From positions 15,877,438-15,941,437 of the forward strand of contig CM060855.1 in the NCBI GenBank assembly GCA_030737835.1: a stretch of DNA of 64,000 bases. The letters run 5' to 3'. Under the pieces are notes generated by a model. The model did not search any database, was not told the DNA's origin, and saw only the letters and a program-made list of their open reading frames with translations. The position numbers and the translations under genes were made by a program. How positions within the stretch are numbered: position 1 is the stretch's first letter; the number at the start of each line of letters is the position of its first letter. Positions 47,156 through 58,612 of the stretch are shown here, piece after piece. The DNA comes from Acorus gramineus (Eukaryota; Streptophyta; Magnoliopsida; Acorales; Acoraceae).

Positions 47156-50100
47156 TCACGAATGCAAAGAGAGTCTCTTGACAATAGAAGCCATGTACTT
47201 ACCCTGGTGTTCGGCGAGTGCGAGCTCAGTCTCACTTGGCTCTCTCGTCCCGTCTCCAGCGTAGACTCCGGCGCCATATGGAGAACCACCTCGGATGGAG
47301 TCCATCTTGAACATGCCAGCTCCGAAAGTGTAACCAATCGGAACGAAGAGCATCCCATGATGTGCTAATTGAGTAACTGCAGTCCACCTGCAAAAAAAAA
47401 AAAAAAGTTCAAACAGATGGAATGATTCAGGAATTTGATAAATTGAGGTGGTGGTTCAGTGGATCAGTTGCCAAAACAACCCCAACACAACAGTTGATGT
47501 TACGAGATAATTAAAGAATTTTTCTATTAAGCTTGTGAAAATGTATCATAGGGAAATGATGAACAAAGGCAAAATATGGTAAAAATAATCAGAATAATAT
47601 GAATGATATAATAATGTAGGGCAGCTAGATGTATGCCTGTACTTTAAGTGTGTGGATGAAATTTTTTTATTGAAATTGCGCATTTGAATCTTAAAATAAG
47701 CATTTTAAATGTCTAAAAAAAAATCAGAGGGCAAATTTGCATGACTCGGGACCCAAGAAAACATGTTAACTCCAACATCTACTCTTTTAGTCATCACAGG
47801 AAGGATAGAATTGATCATCTCAACATGGTGATAGAATTTCAGGTAAAAAGTCAAGATTTGTGAATTACGATAAAATGAATCAAATTTAAACAAGGAGAAC
47901 AGACTTTCCTGACACAGACCCAGGCAAGCATATAATCTATAAATTTTCATTTGATTATCATGGAACAAGTAAGGTTGATCATCTCAAGTTTGTCTTAGCA
48001 TGCCTGTATAGAGTTGAGAATTTATGACAAACATGAATCAATAATTCAAATTTCAAAATATATTACGGATCAAACTCTATTAAGTGTAGCATCTTTATCC
48101 AAAAAATTTTTTGTCAGCACCATGAATATTTTTTTTCGCAATTCAGCTCTTCATATCATCCTCAAATACATATATGGTCAACACATCATTCTTATTGTTG
48201 CTATCGAAGTTCGTTTTGACCCCCTTGACAATGATTATATTACTCCTAACAATGCACCTACTGGCCTCCATTGCACAGATTCTAATCATCTCAAACATAT
48301 TTTCCTTATCTAATTCTCTATTGGAGCAATCACTAACTCAACAAGAATATGCTCATTTCTTATTTTACCATTTCTCGTCTTTTGAGTTGTGACTCATGCA
48401 TCTCAATATTCTCATCTCAGCTACTTCATTTTCAAAATATGTTTTTTAGTTGCTCAACACTCTGATTCATAAAACATTGCTGGTCTTATAGCTATTCGGT
48501 ATAAACAAAGAAAAAGAAAGAAGAACTACTTCTAATTTCATAGGTACAATACTACTCCAATCATACTTCTCCATTTTAACTATTCTGCTTTAATAGTAGA
48601 AACAATGACATCTTCAGTTTCATAATTTTCAAGAATAATGGATCCTAAATAATGAAAAAGCTCACTCTTTGGTATCTCTTGTCTATCAATGTTTACTATT
48701 CCATTATTTCTTCCAAAATAATGAAAACACGCTTTGGTATCTCGTCTATCAATGTTAATTATTCCATTATTTCTTCCAAAATCCTTGCTAAAGTTATATT
48801 GCTATAAAATTATATACCAAGGAAATTTGTCCTCAATATGTCTATTAAGTTCATCCACGACTAATGCAAAGGGGTGTGGACTCAACACTGACTTATAACA
48901 TAATTATCATACTTGGAAACGCATGTCTCCTGTCCAACTGTTCTAACCCTAGTTATTGCTCCATCATACCTGCCCTTGATGACACATATTTATGTTTTAG
49001 TTTTTTTTTTTCACTGAAAGCCTTCGTGTTCCTTCAAATCCATTCGTGAGGTAAAACAATCTTAACTCATCAAACAAATGCCCATTCTGGACCTCTACAA
49101 GATTGCAAATAAGATCATTATTCAAGTCTATAATCGATGGGTGGAAGAATCTCACTATCTTTCATTACATACGCTAATATTAATTTCAGATATGTTAACC
49201 TGACGCTGGTTAAATAAGTAACTATTAATGCTAGTGAAGTAACATGGTGCAGAAAGATCATTTTTTTGAGGAATATGTAGGAGCAATCTTATTAATAAAA
49301 GAAGCCCCAGAACAAAGAGTGCAGAAAGATCATTTACATAATATAGTAGCTCAACAAATTGTAATTTCATAAAAATGATAGGAGGAGGCATGATAAAGTG
49401 ACATGAATTTTTTTAAAAAATGATGGATGTGGGATGATAACAGTAGACCTCTGCAAAATCAAGATCCAAGATAAATCAATGTGAAGGTAAAAATGTTTTT
49501 AATAATGACATTAGGTAAGAAAAGTTAAAGCTCTAACCCCAGTTTGCTAATAAAAATCAGCCATGATAGCATGTTTGTTTTTGGTACTTTCCAACAGGAC
49601 AACACCTTAGAAATGGTAGGAAGATCCTCACTACCCAACGGTAGGAGGGATATTTTTTTCTTCTGTAGGACTGGTGGTTTAATAGCACATATATAGTCAC
49701 CTATGAAACCAGCAGTGCAGCCAAATTAAATCCCGGGATCCATAGAAAATGAGACAATAGGGACATCTATGGCCAATCACAAAGGACACGCAATGAAAGT
49801 ATACTTCGCTCATGAGAGATGAAGAGGATCTCTAACCATATGTCATTAGAATGCAGTAGCAGATGTGTACAAGAATTAAAGCATATGCCAGAACACTTGA
49901 CTTGCTATCGGATTATCCCGACCCATGCCAGTCTGGAGTAGACCATTAAACTCTGATACTACAAATAGAGGCATAACAGACCTTTGAGTTTTACCTATGA
50001 TGCCTTATCCAATAAGTTTGAACCTTGAGCTTGGATGTGGGTAGTAGTTTTTTTTTTTTTTGAGCGAAAGGTGGACAATTGCTACCCCAATTTGTATTCC

Positions 50101-51560
50101 AAAATTGATGCGACAACGTTTGAATTGGTGGTGAGGAGAATTAGAGAATTAAAAAAAAAAAAAGCGAAGCAAAATAAACAACAAATGGGTAGTATAGTTC
50201 AACATTGTATTGCACAATTTAAGCTCACAAAAGGAACTAAAGCGATATAGCCTACCGTTCAGTCAAAAAAAGTTCGCAAAAGGAACTAAAGGTTTAACAA
50301 TACTGATCAGAGGTCGACCAACTTATATTTGATATGTGGACAAGCGAACTACATGCAAAACGACTAGCATGAGCAAAAACAACAAAGCCCTTATCCTAGA
50401 AATGGGGGTTGAATTAATGATTTATTTTTAGTCATTCAGCTCTATTAAGGGCCACATCCTCCCATAAATGTACAGCCGGCATGTCCTTCCTTGTTGGCAC
50501 CATCCAAGTTTATTAACTTATGTAAACACGTCCAATGAGAATGTCTATTAGAATACTCAAATTAGATTCACAATGCCAATGAAATGTCACTTTAATCACT
50601 CAAGAATGGAAGTGCACTACAATCACAAATCGGTGTCATCACAAGCTAAGCAAATTCATTGACAATTTTCCCTGAGTATGATCTTTCAGTCCATAAGCTA
50701 TACGTAAAAGAAATTCTATGGAACCTCTGCATTTATTCAGATACGGGTTATGGGAATAAATATATGATAGGATAATGGATTCAAAATAAAGCTTCATGTA
50801 CAAATGCAAAGTTGAATGACCCAATTCAATATATCAGCCTCACAAACACAAGGATCAATCACAATGCACAAAACATGACCAAAGTTCACAACTTTAACCA
50901 CTCTACCAATAACCAATGCTACCGACAACCATAATTCACACTGAATTTGAACAATCTAAGACAGACCCAACAATTCAAACAAAATTTCAATCCAATCAAA
51001 ACCAATGCCAAGCATAAAAATCAAATATTTATCACTTACGCGGTCGTCTCCTGCCCTCCACCCTGCGTCCCCGTGCTCACAAAGAACCCCGCGGGCTTCC
51101 CGGCCAAGCTCTGCTCCTTCCACAGCCCACCAGTCGAATCAAAGAACGCTTTCATCTGCGCCGACATGCACCCATACCTCGTCGGGAACCCGAACAGGAA
51201 CCCGTCCCCCTCCTTCAGCTCCACCGCCGATGTCATCACCGGTATCCCCTCATCCTTCGCCGGCGCCTTCATGAGCTCCAGCGTCTCCTCCGGGAGCGTC
51301 TCCGGGACCCTGTAGAGGACCCCCTCCACGCCGTCGATCCCGTCGACTCCGGCCTTCAACCGCCTCGCCAGCCCCTCCACGTGCCCATACATCGAGTAGA
51401 ACACGATGAAGATCCGAAGCTTCGTCGCCGTCGCCGCCGGGACCGCGGATTCCACGGCGGCGGGCGGGACTTCCGAGGAGGAGGAGGGGGCGGGGGGAGG
51501 GTCGGAGGCGACAGCTGGCGCGAGCTTCTTGCTGGGGAAGCATCCACCTCCCTTGCCCAT
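47156..51560 (-). CDS. FQR1-like NAD(P)H:quinone oxidoreductase (WrbA family)
   Basis: Two exons, 51560-51040 and 47387-47156, have GT/AG borders and encode 250 residues with the alanine codon GC|G split. This is the plant flavodoxin-like quinone reductase family (FQR1/WrbA), which reduces quinones by two electrons with NAD(P)H and FMN. Motifs: FMN-phosphate loop [10 protein letters not shown] (55-64), FGFPTRYG (123-130), [13 protein letters not shown] (162-174), then [18 protein letters not shown] and the C-terminal [11 protein letters not shown]. The N-terminus [12 protein letters not shown] is a possible N-myristoylation (G2) plus S-acylation (C7) site, followed by a Pro/Ala/Ser-rich spacer to residue 46. 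This longer start is typical of one FQR1-like subgroup. Exon 1 is strikingly GC-rich, while the 3.65-kb intron is AT-rich and holds LINE relics. A Mutator element begins 400 bp upstream. Confidence 0.93.
47990..49000 (-). mobile_element. RTE-like LINE relic in the FQR1-like intron
   Basis: The plus strand shows the reverse complement of a plant RTE-type reverse transcriptase: ctccattgcacagattctaa, tctattggagcaatcac, ccatttctcgtcttttgag, ttgctcaacactctgattca and, further on, tcaatgttaattattcc and gtggactcaacactgactta. The order follows the reversed order of the RT gene. It is heavily decayed, and no frame of useful length survives. A 60-bp stretch is duplicated inside it (48665-48783). Confidence 0.55.
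48665..48783. repeat. 60-bp tandem duplication inside the LINE relic
   Basis: ctttggtatctc(ttg)tctatcaatgtt(t/a)a(c/a)tattcc then attatttcttccaaaat occurs twice in a row with a short ...aatgaaaacacg link. It is a local duplication after insertion. Confidence 0.8.
49258..49320 (-). mobile_element. LINE 3' tail
   Basis: Minus strand: ggggcttcttttattaataa, then gattgctcctacatattcct, then A7. Same tail wording as the LINE 3' ends at 7030 and 9530. Only a very short, 5'-truncated piece. Confidence 0.55.
49321..51039. other. Rest of the FQR1-like intron
   Basis: AT-rich, with a T14 tract near 50049-50062. Nothing else recognised. Confidence 0.5.
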
Positions 51561-51822
51561 CGTTCGATCTTCACATCCAACGGTCCAAAATTCCCTCTTT
51601 TGGGAGGATTTGATGTGGAGAGACGATCGAATGAATTTTTTTTATTTTTTATTTTAATTTGCTTTGGTTTCAGTGATTCCGAGGACTGTGTGCGATTGTT
51701 CTTCCATTGACCCAGTTGAACTGCTGACCGGGCCGGCCCGACCCGATTTGTGTTTGGGTTTGGGCCGAGGGCGTTTGAGTTCGGGCCCGTTTTTACCATT
51801 GCTGGCCCGTGCACATGCAGAC

Positions 51823-51828
51823 CACGTG
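51823..51828. promoter_or_regulatory. G-box upstream of the FQR1-like gene
   Basis: A CACGTG core (gaccacgtgcg) lies 263 bp upstream of the ATG. The same stretch (51720-51800) has several GGCCC/GGGCC motifs (gaccgggccggcccgaccc), like site-II-type promoter elements. Only 130 bp separate the G-box from the left end of the Mutator element. Confidence 0.5.
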
Positions 51829-52333
51829 CGAGATGTTGGGGACACATCAACAAAACGTGTTATCATTTAAGTTTTTGATGGGATAATAAAATAGGCTACA
51901 TATATATTTATTTATTTATGGGTGAGATAAAGATTTTTTTGGTGTGAGATACGAGGAAGAGGTTTTTGCATATATACTGATGTTAGGTTCCTTGATTGCA
52001 GAAATATTCCTGTTAAGTTCGAGTTTGCATTAATACCCTTGTTAAAATAATAAATAGTGCTTACGTACCCCTCCGTTACTCACCGTTAGAAAACAGGGGT
52101 CGACCATGGTTAATCTACTCACCACACATTGATATTTTATCTATCTACCCCCAACTAAACCCCACTACCCGACCCAATTACCTCCTCACCATCCCCACGA
52201 AAACCCTCCTCTTCCCCACATTTCACTTTCATCAAACCCTAACCTTAGAAACCTTTTTAGCCAACCAAATCCACTCCAAATCAAAGCAAAATTAACTCCA
52301 TATCGAATACTTCATCTACAAATCAAAGATTCC

Positions 52334-53231
52334 ATGATGAGAAGTTCTCGAAGAAGATTTGTGCGCTCCGTGAAAGGCGCTCTAGTTACTAGGACTGCTG
52401 CAAATGCGAATCTCGTGGGGGAGACCAGTGCATCAAATCGAAATCTTCAATTCTCATCATTTGAGGTATGTTTGACCAAAAATCATTCATTGAATATGTT
52501 GTTCTGCCCCAATGATACTGTCTTGAATGTTGTTATGCTCTCAATGTTGATGAATATGCTGTTATGTTGTCAATGTTGTTCTGCTCCCAATGTTGATGAA
52601 TATGATGTTGTTTAGCTCCCAATGTTGATGAATATGTTGAGATTGTCTTGTTCTACATGATGTTCAATCTCTGTGTGTTGAATATGTTGTTCATACTGTC
52701 TTATTCAATATAGGTGCATATTTTGTTGATTGCCATTTTTTTCCTTCCTGATTGCAGTCTACCCAAGAAGACACATTTGTCAATATAACATTTAAGTATG
52801 GTGGCTTCTGAAAAATGGTTAAAGGGACTGATAGAAGGTAATATAGGCTGGGTAGACAGAAAACCATCAGATTAGATAAAGACTATTGTAACATGGATGA
52901 AATTTTTGAAGAAGTAGGAAAACTTGTAAAATGGGGTGAAAATGATGCATTGAACATGCAATTTAAAATTCCTGGGAGGGAGGAATATGGCACTCTTGCC
53001 ACTGAGTCTGATATGATGATTATGTTCAATATGCACCAAAAAATTCAAAATATTGAGATATTTATCACAGTAGAACATGATGTTCATCCCACACCTGAAG
53101 ACAGGGGATTTCCAAGTGATGAAATATTTGAAATGGAAACTGAGTTTAGTGGTGCTAATGTTTCTATGGAGGACCTATCTAGATTCCTTGATAGGGAGGG
53201 AAATGGTGTAGATTACTCTATTTTTTTATGA
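52334..53231 (+). pseudogene. MULE transposase N-terminal (PB1-like) part, broken
   Basis: A first exon-like stretch (52334-52465, MMRSSRRRFVRSVKGALVTR...) ends at a GTATGT donor. After an acceptor near 52758 the frame reads STQEDTFVNITFKYGGF, then LGRQKTIRLDKDYCNMDEIF and KLVKWGENDALNMQFKIPGR. This is the pattern of the N-terminal recognition part of plant MuDR-like transposases. In-frame stops interrupt it (for instance after KYGGF near 52809), so it is not translatable as a whole. Confidence 0.7.
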
Positions 53232-53265
53232 TTATGATGAATATAGGTATAGGGTTGTCACTAAA

Positions 53266-54540
53266 ATGACTCAAGAAAAAAGGAAACATAGTGTGAGCAT
53301 TGAAGAATTGGATGATAGCCCACATGTAGCAGCAACAACTACCCAAGAGAACATTTTTAGGTCTGCTATTCCACCAGACCAACCAGCACCAATAGATGAG
53401 CCATTCTTTGAGGAAGAGGTCCATGAGGAACCAGTCCAATGTGAGCAGCCAGTCCAGTTTGATGAAGTAGTGTGGGAGGAACCAGCTCAAGGTGAATTAG
53501 TACATGAGGAAGCAGTGTGTGATGAAACAGTGCAGAGGGAACCAGTGAGAGAGGAGCCAGTGCAAAGGGAACAGGTGCATAGAGAACCAGTGAGGGAGGG
53601 GCCAGTGCATAGGGTACCAGTGTGTGAGGAGCCAATGCAGAGGGAGCACGTGTAGAGGGAACAGGTGAATAGGGAAGCAGTGTGTGAGGAACAAACAGAT
53701 CCTAATGCTGATAGAATATGTTCAGAGTCTAGTTACCATGAGATGTGTAGTTTAGATAATCATGTATCAGATTATGAGGGCAGATTTGATCAGTTAGATG
53801 AAGAGGACCCTAACATATACTTGGTGAATACTTGGAGAGATTGGTTTGGTCACCAGCTAGGACATATACTTCACAGGGGTATGCTGAATACATGAGACAG
53901 ATTGAAGAAGTGCCTAAGGAAGCCTACAGTTATCTGATGACTGAAAGGGGTCACTGTTGGAGCAAAAGTATGTTTGGGACATCTGCAAAGTGTTCCTATC
54001 TGACTAATAATGTTTCTGAGTCATTTAATGATTTCATTGGAGATGCAAGAGCAAAGCCAATCATTTATTGCATTGATGCAATACGTATGAAGATTATGGT
54101 TAAGATGAACAGCATGAGGCAGATGGCTGATAAGTGGACAGATGTATTGCAGTATTGGTCCCTGAAGTGCAGAAAAGTGTCACTGAGTTGAGCAAGAATA
54201 AGGTAGAGGCCCTTTTGGTAGAGGATCTGTTGCTACTACTGGAGGACCTGCTACTGGAGGACTGCTACTACTGGAGGACTTACTAGAGGACATGTTGGAC
54301 CTGTTGGACCTGCTACTACTGGAGGACATGCTGGACCTGCTACTACTGGAGGACCTGCTGCCGTTGGAGGACATGTAGGACCTCCTCTTGGACCATCTAC
54401 TTCTGCTAGAGGAGTTGCTGGCAGAAGTGGCTTGTTCTCATACCATGCAGGGAGGACCAGGGGGAGAGCTTTCATGGGTCTCAGAGGAGGGAGTAATGTA
54501 TCAGGTGGTAAGACCCCATGGCAATATTGATGAATTTGTG
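53266..54540 (+). pseudogene. MULE transposase linker and C-terminal remnants
   Basis: 53266-53655 encodes an acidic linker with a degenerate EEPVxxEPV repeat. One stop (TAG near 53653) separates it from RDWFGHQLG-type sequence. At 53846-54150 a different frame reads YTSQGYAEYMRQIEEVPKEA, then CSYLTNNVSESFNDFIGDAR and AKPIIYCIDAIRMKIM. This is the block that follows the DDE domain in MuDR transposases (usual ...LTNNVAESFNxWI...). 54200-54535 encodes Gly/Pro/Ala/Thr-rich GPATTGG repeats, the usual C-terminal tail. The DDE core between the linker and the YTSQGY block is deleted. Confidence 0.75.
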
Positions 54541-54831
54541 TTAGGTGACAAACAAAGATGCTAGTATCTTTTATGTAATTTCAAACAGTTGATGTTTTGT
54601 GTTTGTTAATTAGGATTTGTGTTTTGGAAACTTAGTCACCACTTTGTTGGATAATTCTTGAAAAACAAGTTTCTCTTTCAATGTTTTTGAATTATAGCAG
54701 TGCTAATTACTTTCTTTCATATCTGGACTTGCTATTTTTTTCACTTAATGAAACAACATGCATAACAGCCATAACATTTATGTCTTCAAGAAAAACATAA
54801 CATTGATGTCTTTAGGAAAGAAAGTAACATT

Positions 54832-55068
54832 GCAAATACTATATCAAACATACAACATACATCATTCAAATCTTAAAACATAATGAATAAAAAAAATGAC
54901 AAATACAATGCGCATGTAAATGATCATCTCTCCACGGATTGCATTCATTGCAAATACTATATCAAACATACAGCATACATTATTCAAATCTTAAAACATT
55001 ATGAATCAAGAAAATGACAAATACAATGCGCATGTAAATGATCATCTCTCCACGGATTGCATTCATCA
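54832..55068. repeat. 118-bp tandem repeat, two copies, in the MULE
   Basis: tgcaaatactatatcaaaca, cattcaaatcttaaaaca, atgacaaatacaatgcgcat and gatcatctctccacggattg occur twice head to tail (starts near 54832 and 54950) with few differences. It lies just downstream of the GRF frame on its strand. Confidence 0.9.
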
Positions 55069-55079
55069 TTGGCACTGCC

Positions 55080-55505
55080 TAGAGTGTCTTATCCTCATCC
55101 ATTGTCTGTATCTTCTTTACCTCCAGTGAGAACTTCTCTTCTAGTGTTTGAATCTTCTTCTCAAAATTTTTATTTTTTCTTCAAATAACTGCATCTTATA
55201 AACCATTGTTTGTTCCAACAAAGCAAGCTCATCCATGACTGTAAAATCACTCTTGCAGTCCTCAACCCATTCAAAAAAATTACAATCTTGAGATTTATAT
55301 GAAAATCAATTTCAAACACCATTACAACTCCCAAAACATTCACCAATGAATATTTAATGGGAGATGAAGAATAACTTACCCCCCAATGAGAACATTTGTA
55401 AAATTGCTTTTCTTTGCTCCTTTCTTTGCTTGATGTCCATATTCTACATGGCAATCCACAATAACAGTTAGGGTTTGGGTGAGGACTGTTTATAGAACTA
55501 CTCAT
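55080..55505 (-). CDS. GRF-type zinc-finger frame inside the MULE, opposite strand
   Basis: Exon 1 (about 55505-55384) starts MSSSINSPHPNPNCYCGLPC and goes on RIWTSSKERSKEKQFYKCSH, ending at a GTAAGT donor. Below an intron, 55280-55080 gives CNFFEWVEDCKSDFTVMDEL, then a coiled-coil-prone LLEQTMVYKMQLFEEKIKIL. Together these show the GRF zinc finger (CxCG...FYxC...CxFFEW) plus the short coiled coil of the small plant GRF proteins common near transposons. The only visible acceptor (aatctcaag, 55290 region) is out of frame with exon 1 by one base next to a G6 run, so the gene may be mildly broken or spliced differently. Its role is unknown. Confidence 0.55.
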
Positions 55506-55909
55506 TAGGCTTTTTTTTTTTGGGATAACAAAACAGGTGAATGAGAGGAGAAGTTTGACCGAAAAAGATGCAACTTCTATGGCCAAAGAAGAGAAAAATA
55601 AAGAAAGGGGGAGTTTCACCGAAGAAGAGAAGAAGAAATAGAAGAAGGAAAAAATGGAGAAAGAAGAAGAAAAAGATGGATTCAACCTACAAGCCTTCTG
55701 TTTGGAGGGTAATACTGACTTTTCCTTATACTTCACGGCGTAAAACGGTCATTTTTTAACTACACCCGACGGAGACTAACCACAGGGGTATGTAAGCACT
55801 ATTTATTATTTTAACAGGGGTATTAATGCAAACTCAAACCTAACAAGGGTATTTCTACAATCAAGGAACCTAGCAGAGGTATATATGCAAAAAAAACCCT
55901 ATGAGGAAA

Positions 55910-57366
55910 CTTGTTACGATGGTATCAAATGAGATTCATATTCTATTTGAAAACCAAATATTTGAAAATGAGTTTTGATAGCTTTTAAGATTTTATTTTT
56001 TTGCAATGAATCACATTTAATACTAATAACTCATAATGATTCCAGTTTTTGAAGAAAGTGAAAATATAACTTTTCATAATGGTAAATATTTTTTTTAGAA
56101 ATCCAACAAAAGTATGTTTTCTAAAAAACTATTTTCAAAGACTGTTTTAACTTTTAAATAAAAAATTATTTTTCAAACTCATTTACAAATGTTATCTGAC
56201 TCGAGCTGAGTGCAACATTTGAACTCAAGGTCAACACGAATCAATATGTCATGTTTCCTTTGGCTCATGTTTTAAAAAGATGTTATAATACACAATTTGA
56301 ATTCCATAATGGTTATAATAGATGGAACCTGAAAATAACAGAAAGTATGATAAATTTGAGGATAAAAGCAAACTATTTAAATTTTGTATCACCGATTAAA
56401 CCACTATCCATAAAACCATAAATGATCAGTGTTATGTGACAAATTGGATTGATGTAAACCATCTTATGGGAGTGCTTATCCTGTTATCCACAAATCAATA
56501 TCATTTAGAATATGTGATCCACATTAAGAGAAAAAGACACATCCTGTACACCCTTGGAATGAAACATCATATTATTGTACCCACCATTTTAAAATCTGGT
56601 AACCCTAATCAAGCCTTACCAAATCCACTAACCTTTCATTTCTTTAATTAAAACCTAAAAATTCCAAATTCCCCATGCAATCTTCCATTAAATATGCTCA
56701 GCTTTTTTTTTTTAAGTACTCATGTCATCATTTGAGGTTACAAAAGTCACACCCTTTTGAATTCATCAGTAATATAAAAAAAAAGAGTCCCCTTTCTAGA
56801 GATCCACCAACTCATCAAAAGATACAAAACCATTATCAAAATGTGAAACCCTTTATTATCATCATTATAACAAAATCAAAGCCAACCAGCAATGCATGTC
56901 TTCTACAACTCTCCACCAGATTTTATTTTTCTGTTTGATGGAGAATTCAAATTGGACTGGTCTACCTGTGCATAACATTGATTGATTGTTCAATTGCAAC
57001 CATTTCTTTTTCTCAAAATGAATAAGCATAGGCCATGTGTTTGGTGGCCCAGAATATTGAGGAGCCAAGTTAGATATGTTGTGTTCGAAAAAGATGCTTT
57101 GTGTTGGTATTAGATGGACCCCAAACTTTGTGACAACATTGAGGAATAGCATTTTGTCGTGTTGTTTGGCCGGGTGGCCTCCGGGCAGTGGTTGTGCTCT
57201 CCTTAGTTTTCTTTCTGTTATTTTATTTGCTTTTTTAATCTCTTTCACTTGCTCTCTAGTCATTGTCATCACACTCTACTTAATAATAATATCTATTAAA
57301 AAAATCATTAAGGATGATTCATCCATGTCTTGTTGAGGTGTATAGAAAAAGAGTTACGTGACCTTT
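55910..57366. other. Intergenic DNA right of the MULE
   Basis: 56080-56200 is related to 28740-28850 (aaaagt(g/a)tgtttctaaaaaa ... tttttcaaact), an unclassified dispersed repeat. 57040-57300 carries wording typical of a LINE 3' end (tgttgtttggccgggtggcc, then cgggcagtggttgtgctctc, then a T-rich stretch and aaaaaaatc), probably a short LINE piece on the plus strand. No gene. Confidence 0.4.
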
Positions 57367-58612
57367 AGGTTTAGTTTGACATCGGAATAAAGGGTTGGGA
57401 TTGGGATAAGGAAAAAATTGAATTAAATCACTTGTTATCTCGTATGATATTAAAAAAAAAAAGATAAAACATGGACAATTGTCCACATTTTGAGATAAAA
57501 AATAGAGATAGTTTATTCTGAGTAAAAGGTGGAACAGACTTTATCCCAATTTTTTATCCTAAAATTGAGATAACATTTATGACTACCCTTCCCAAAAAAA
57601 AAAAAAAAAAATGTGTTCCATCAAACAATATTAATGCCCCATTAATAAGAAGGATAGATCTGGTATATTTTAAAAAAATTTAAAGTTATCCTATATTTGA
57701 TCCAAATGCAAGATTGAGGATAAAAACACAAAAAATGAAGATAATAAAAAACATTAACAAATACAAATCTGAATAAAAATAATGAATTTTTTATCCTCAT
57801 AAATTAGATTAACTTATCCTAGAAATTTATCTCTTTACCAAACTAGGTCTTAAATAAGGCCTAGTTTGACAAGGGGATAAAGAAAAAATTGGGTTAAATC
57901 ATTTGTTATCCCATAGGTATAAAAAAAGAGAGGGATAAAACATGGACAATTGTCTACATTTTAAGATAAAAAAGGGGGATAATTTGTTATGGGTAAAAGG
58001 TGGAACAGACTTTGTCCCAATTTTTTATCCCTATTTTATAAAATTGGGATAACATTTATGACTACCTTCCAAAAAAAAAAAAAATGTGTTCCACCAAACA
58101 ATATTAATACCTCATTGATAGAAATGGTAGATTTGGAATTTTTTTAAAAACAATTGAAGTTATTCCATATTTAATCTAAATACAAGATTGATGATAAGAA
58201 CACAAAAAATGAGGATAATAAAAAGCATTACCAAATGCAAATCTAAATAAAAATAATGATTTTTTATCCCCATAAATTAGGCTAACTTATCCTAAAAATT
58301 TATTCATTTACCAAACTAAGCAAAGGCTAGCTTGACAAGGGGTTAAAGTTTCGAGGATAAGTTGTTCTAATTCTAAAGATAAGAAAAGTCCATCAATTTT
58401 GTTTATGTTTACATTTGTCAAAATTAAAACAAAAAGTTAGGATGAATGATACCTAAGTCTTAAAGTGAAACAAAGTATCCATTTTTATTTTAAAATTGGG
58501 ACAGTTGCCCGTAGTTTATCCCGATTATTTTTTATACTAAATGAAACTTCTACTCACTTATTCCCATAATTACTCCTCATTTTCCCACTTATCCCATTGC
58601 CAAGCAAGCCTT
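57367..58612. repeat. Tandem array of three related MITEs (period about 489 bp)
   Basis: Copy A starts at about 57367 (aggtttagtttgacatcgga), copy B at 57856 (aaggcctagtttgacaaggg) and copy C at 58323 (aaggctagcttgacaagggg). A and B run in parallel over their whole length, sharing acatggacaattgtc, aaaggtggaacagactttgt, cccaattttttatcc and atgtgttccaycaaacaata. A and B end in ctttaccaaactaggtct / catttaccaaactaagc, and C ends in ccaagcaagcctt; each is the reverse complement of the opening motif, so every copy has inverted termini. C is shorter and more diverged. No transposase. Confidence 0.8.

Larger units (their letters stand above)
51960..55900 (+). mobile_element. Mutator-like (MULE) deletion derivative with about 115-bp TIRs and 9-bp TSD
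   Basis: The left TIR (51960-52074) and right TIR (55784-55900) share, read inwards, ttgcatatatac, ggttccttgattg, gagtttgcattaataccc and gttaaaataataaatagtgc. The flanks are acgaggaag (51951-51959) and atgaggaaa (55901-55909), 7 of 9 identical and differing only by transitions. Inside are plus-strand transposase remnants, a minus-strand GRF zinc-finger frame and a 118-bp tandem repeat. The central DDE catalytic block and the C-terminal SWIM-type finger are missing, so it is non-autonomous. It lies 400 bp upstream of the FQR1-like ATG. Confidence 0.9.

Noticed and set aside
51250-51853. Arg/Pro-rich frames overlapping FQR1-like exon 1
   Set aside because: Other-frame shadows of the GC-rich exon; no domain.
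56865-57272. 135-codon minus-strand frame
   Set aside because: It overlaps a plus-strand LINE-tail-like sequence and has no recognisable domain.
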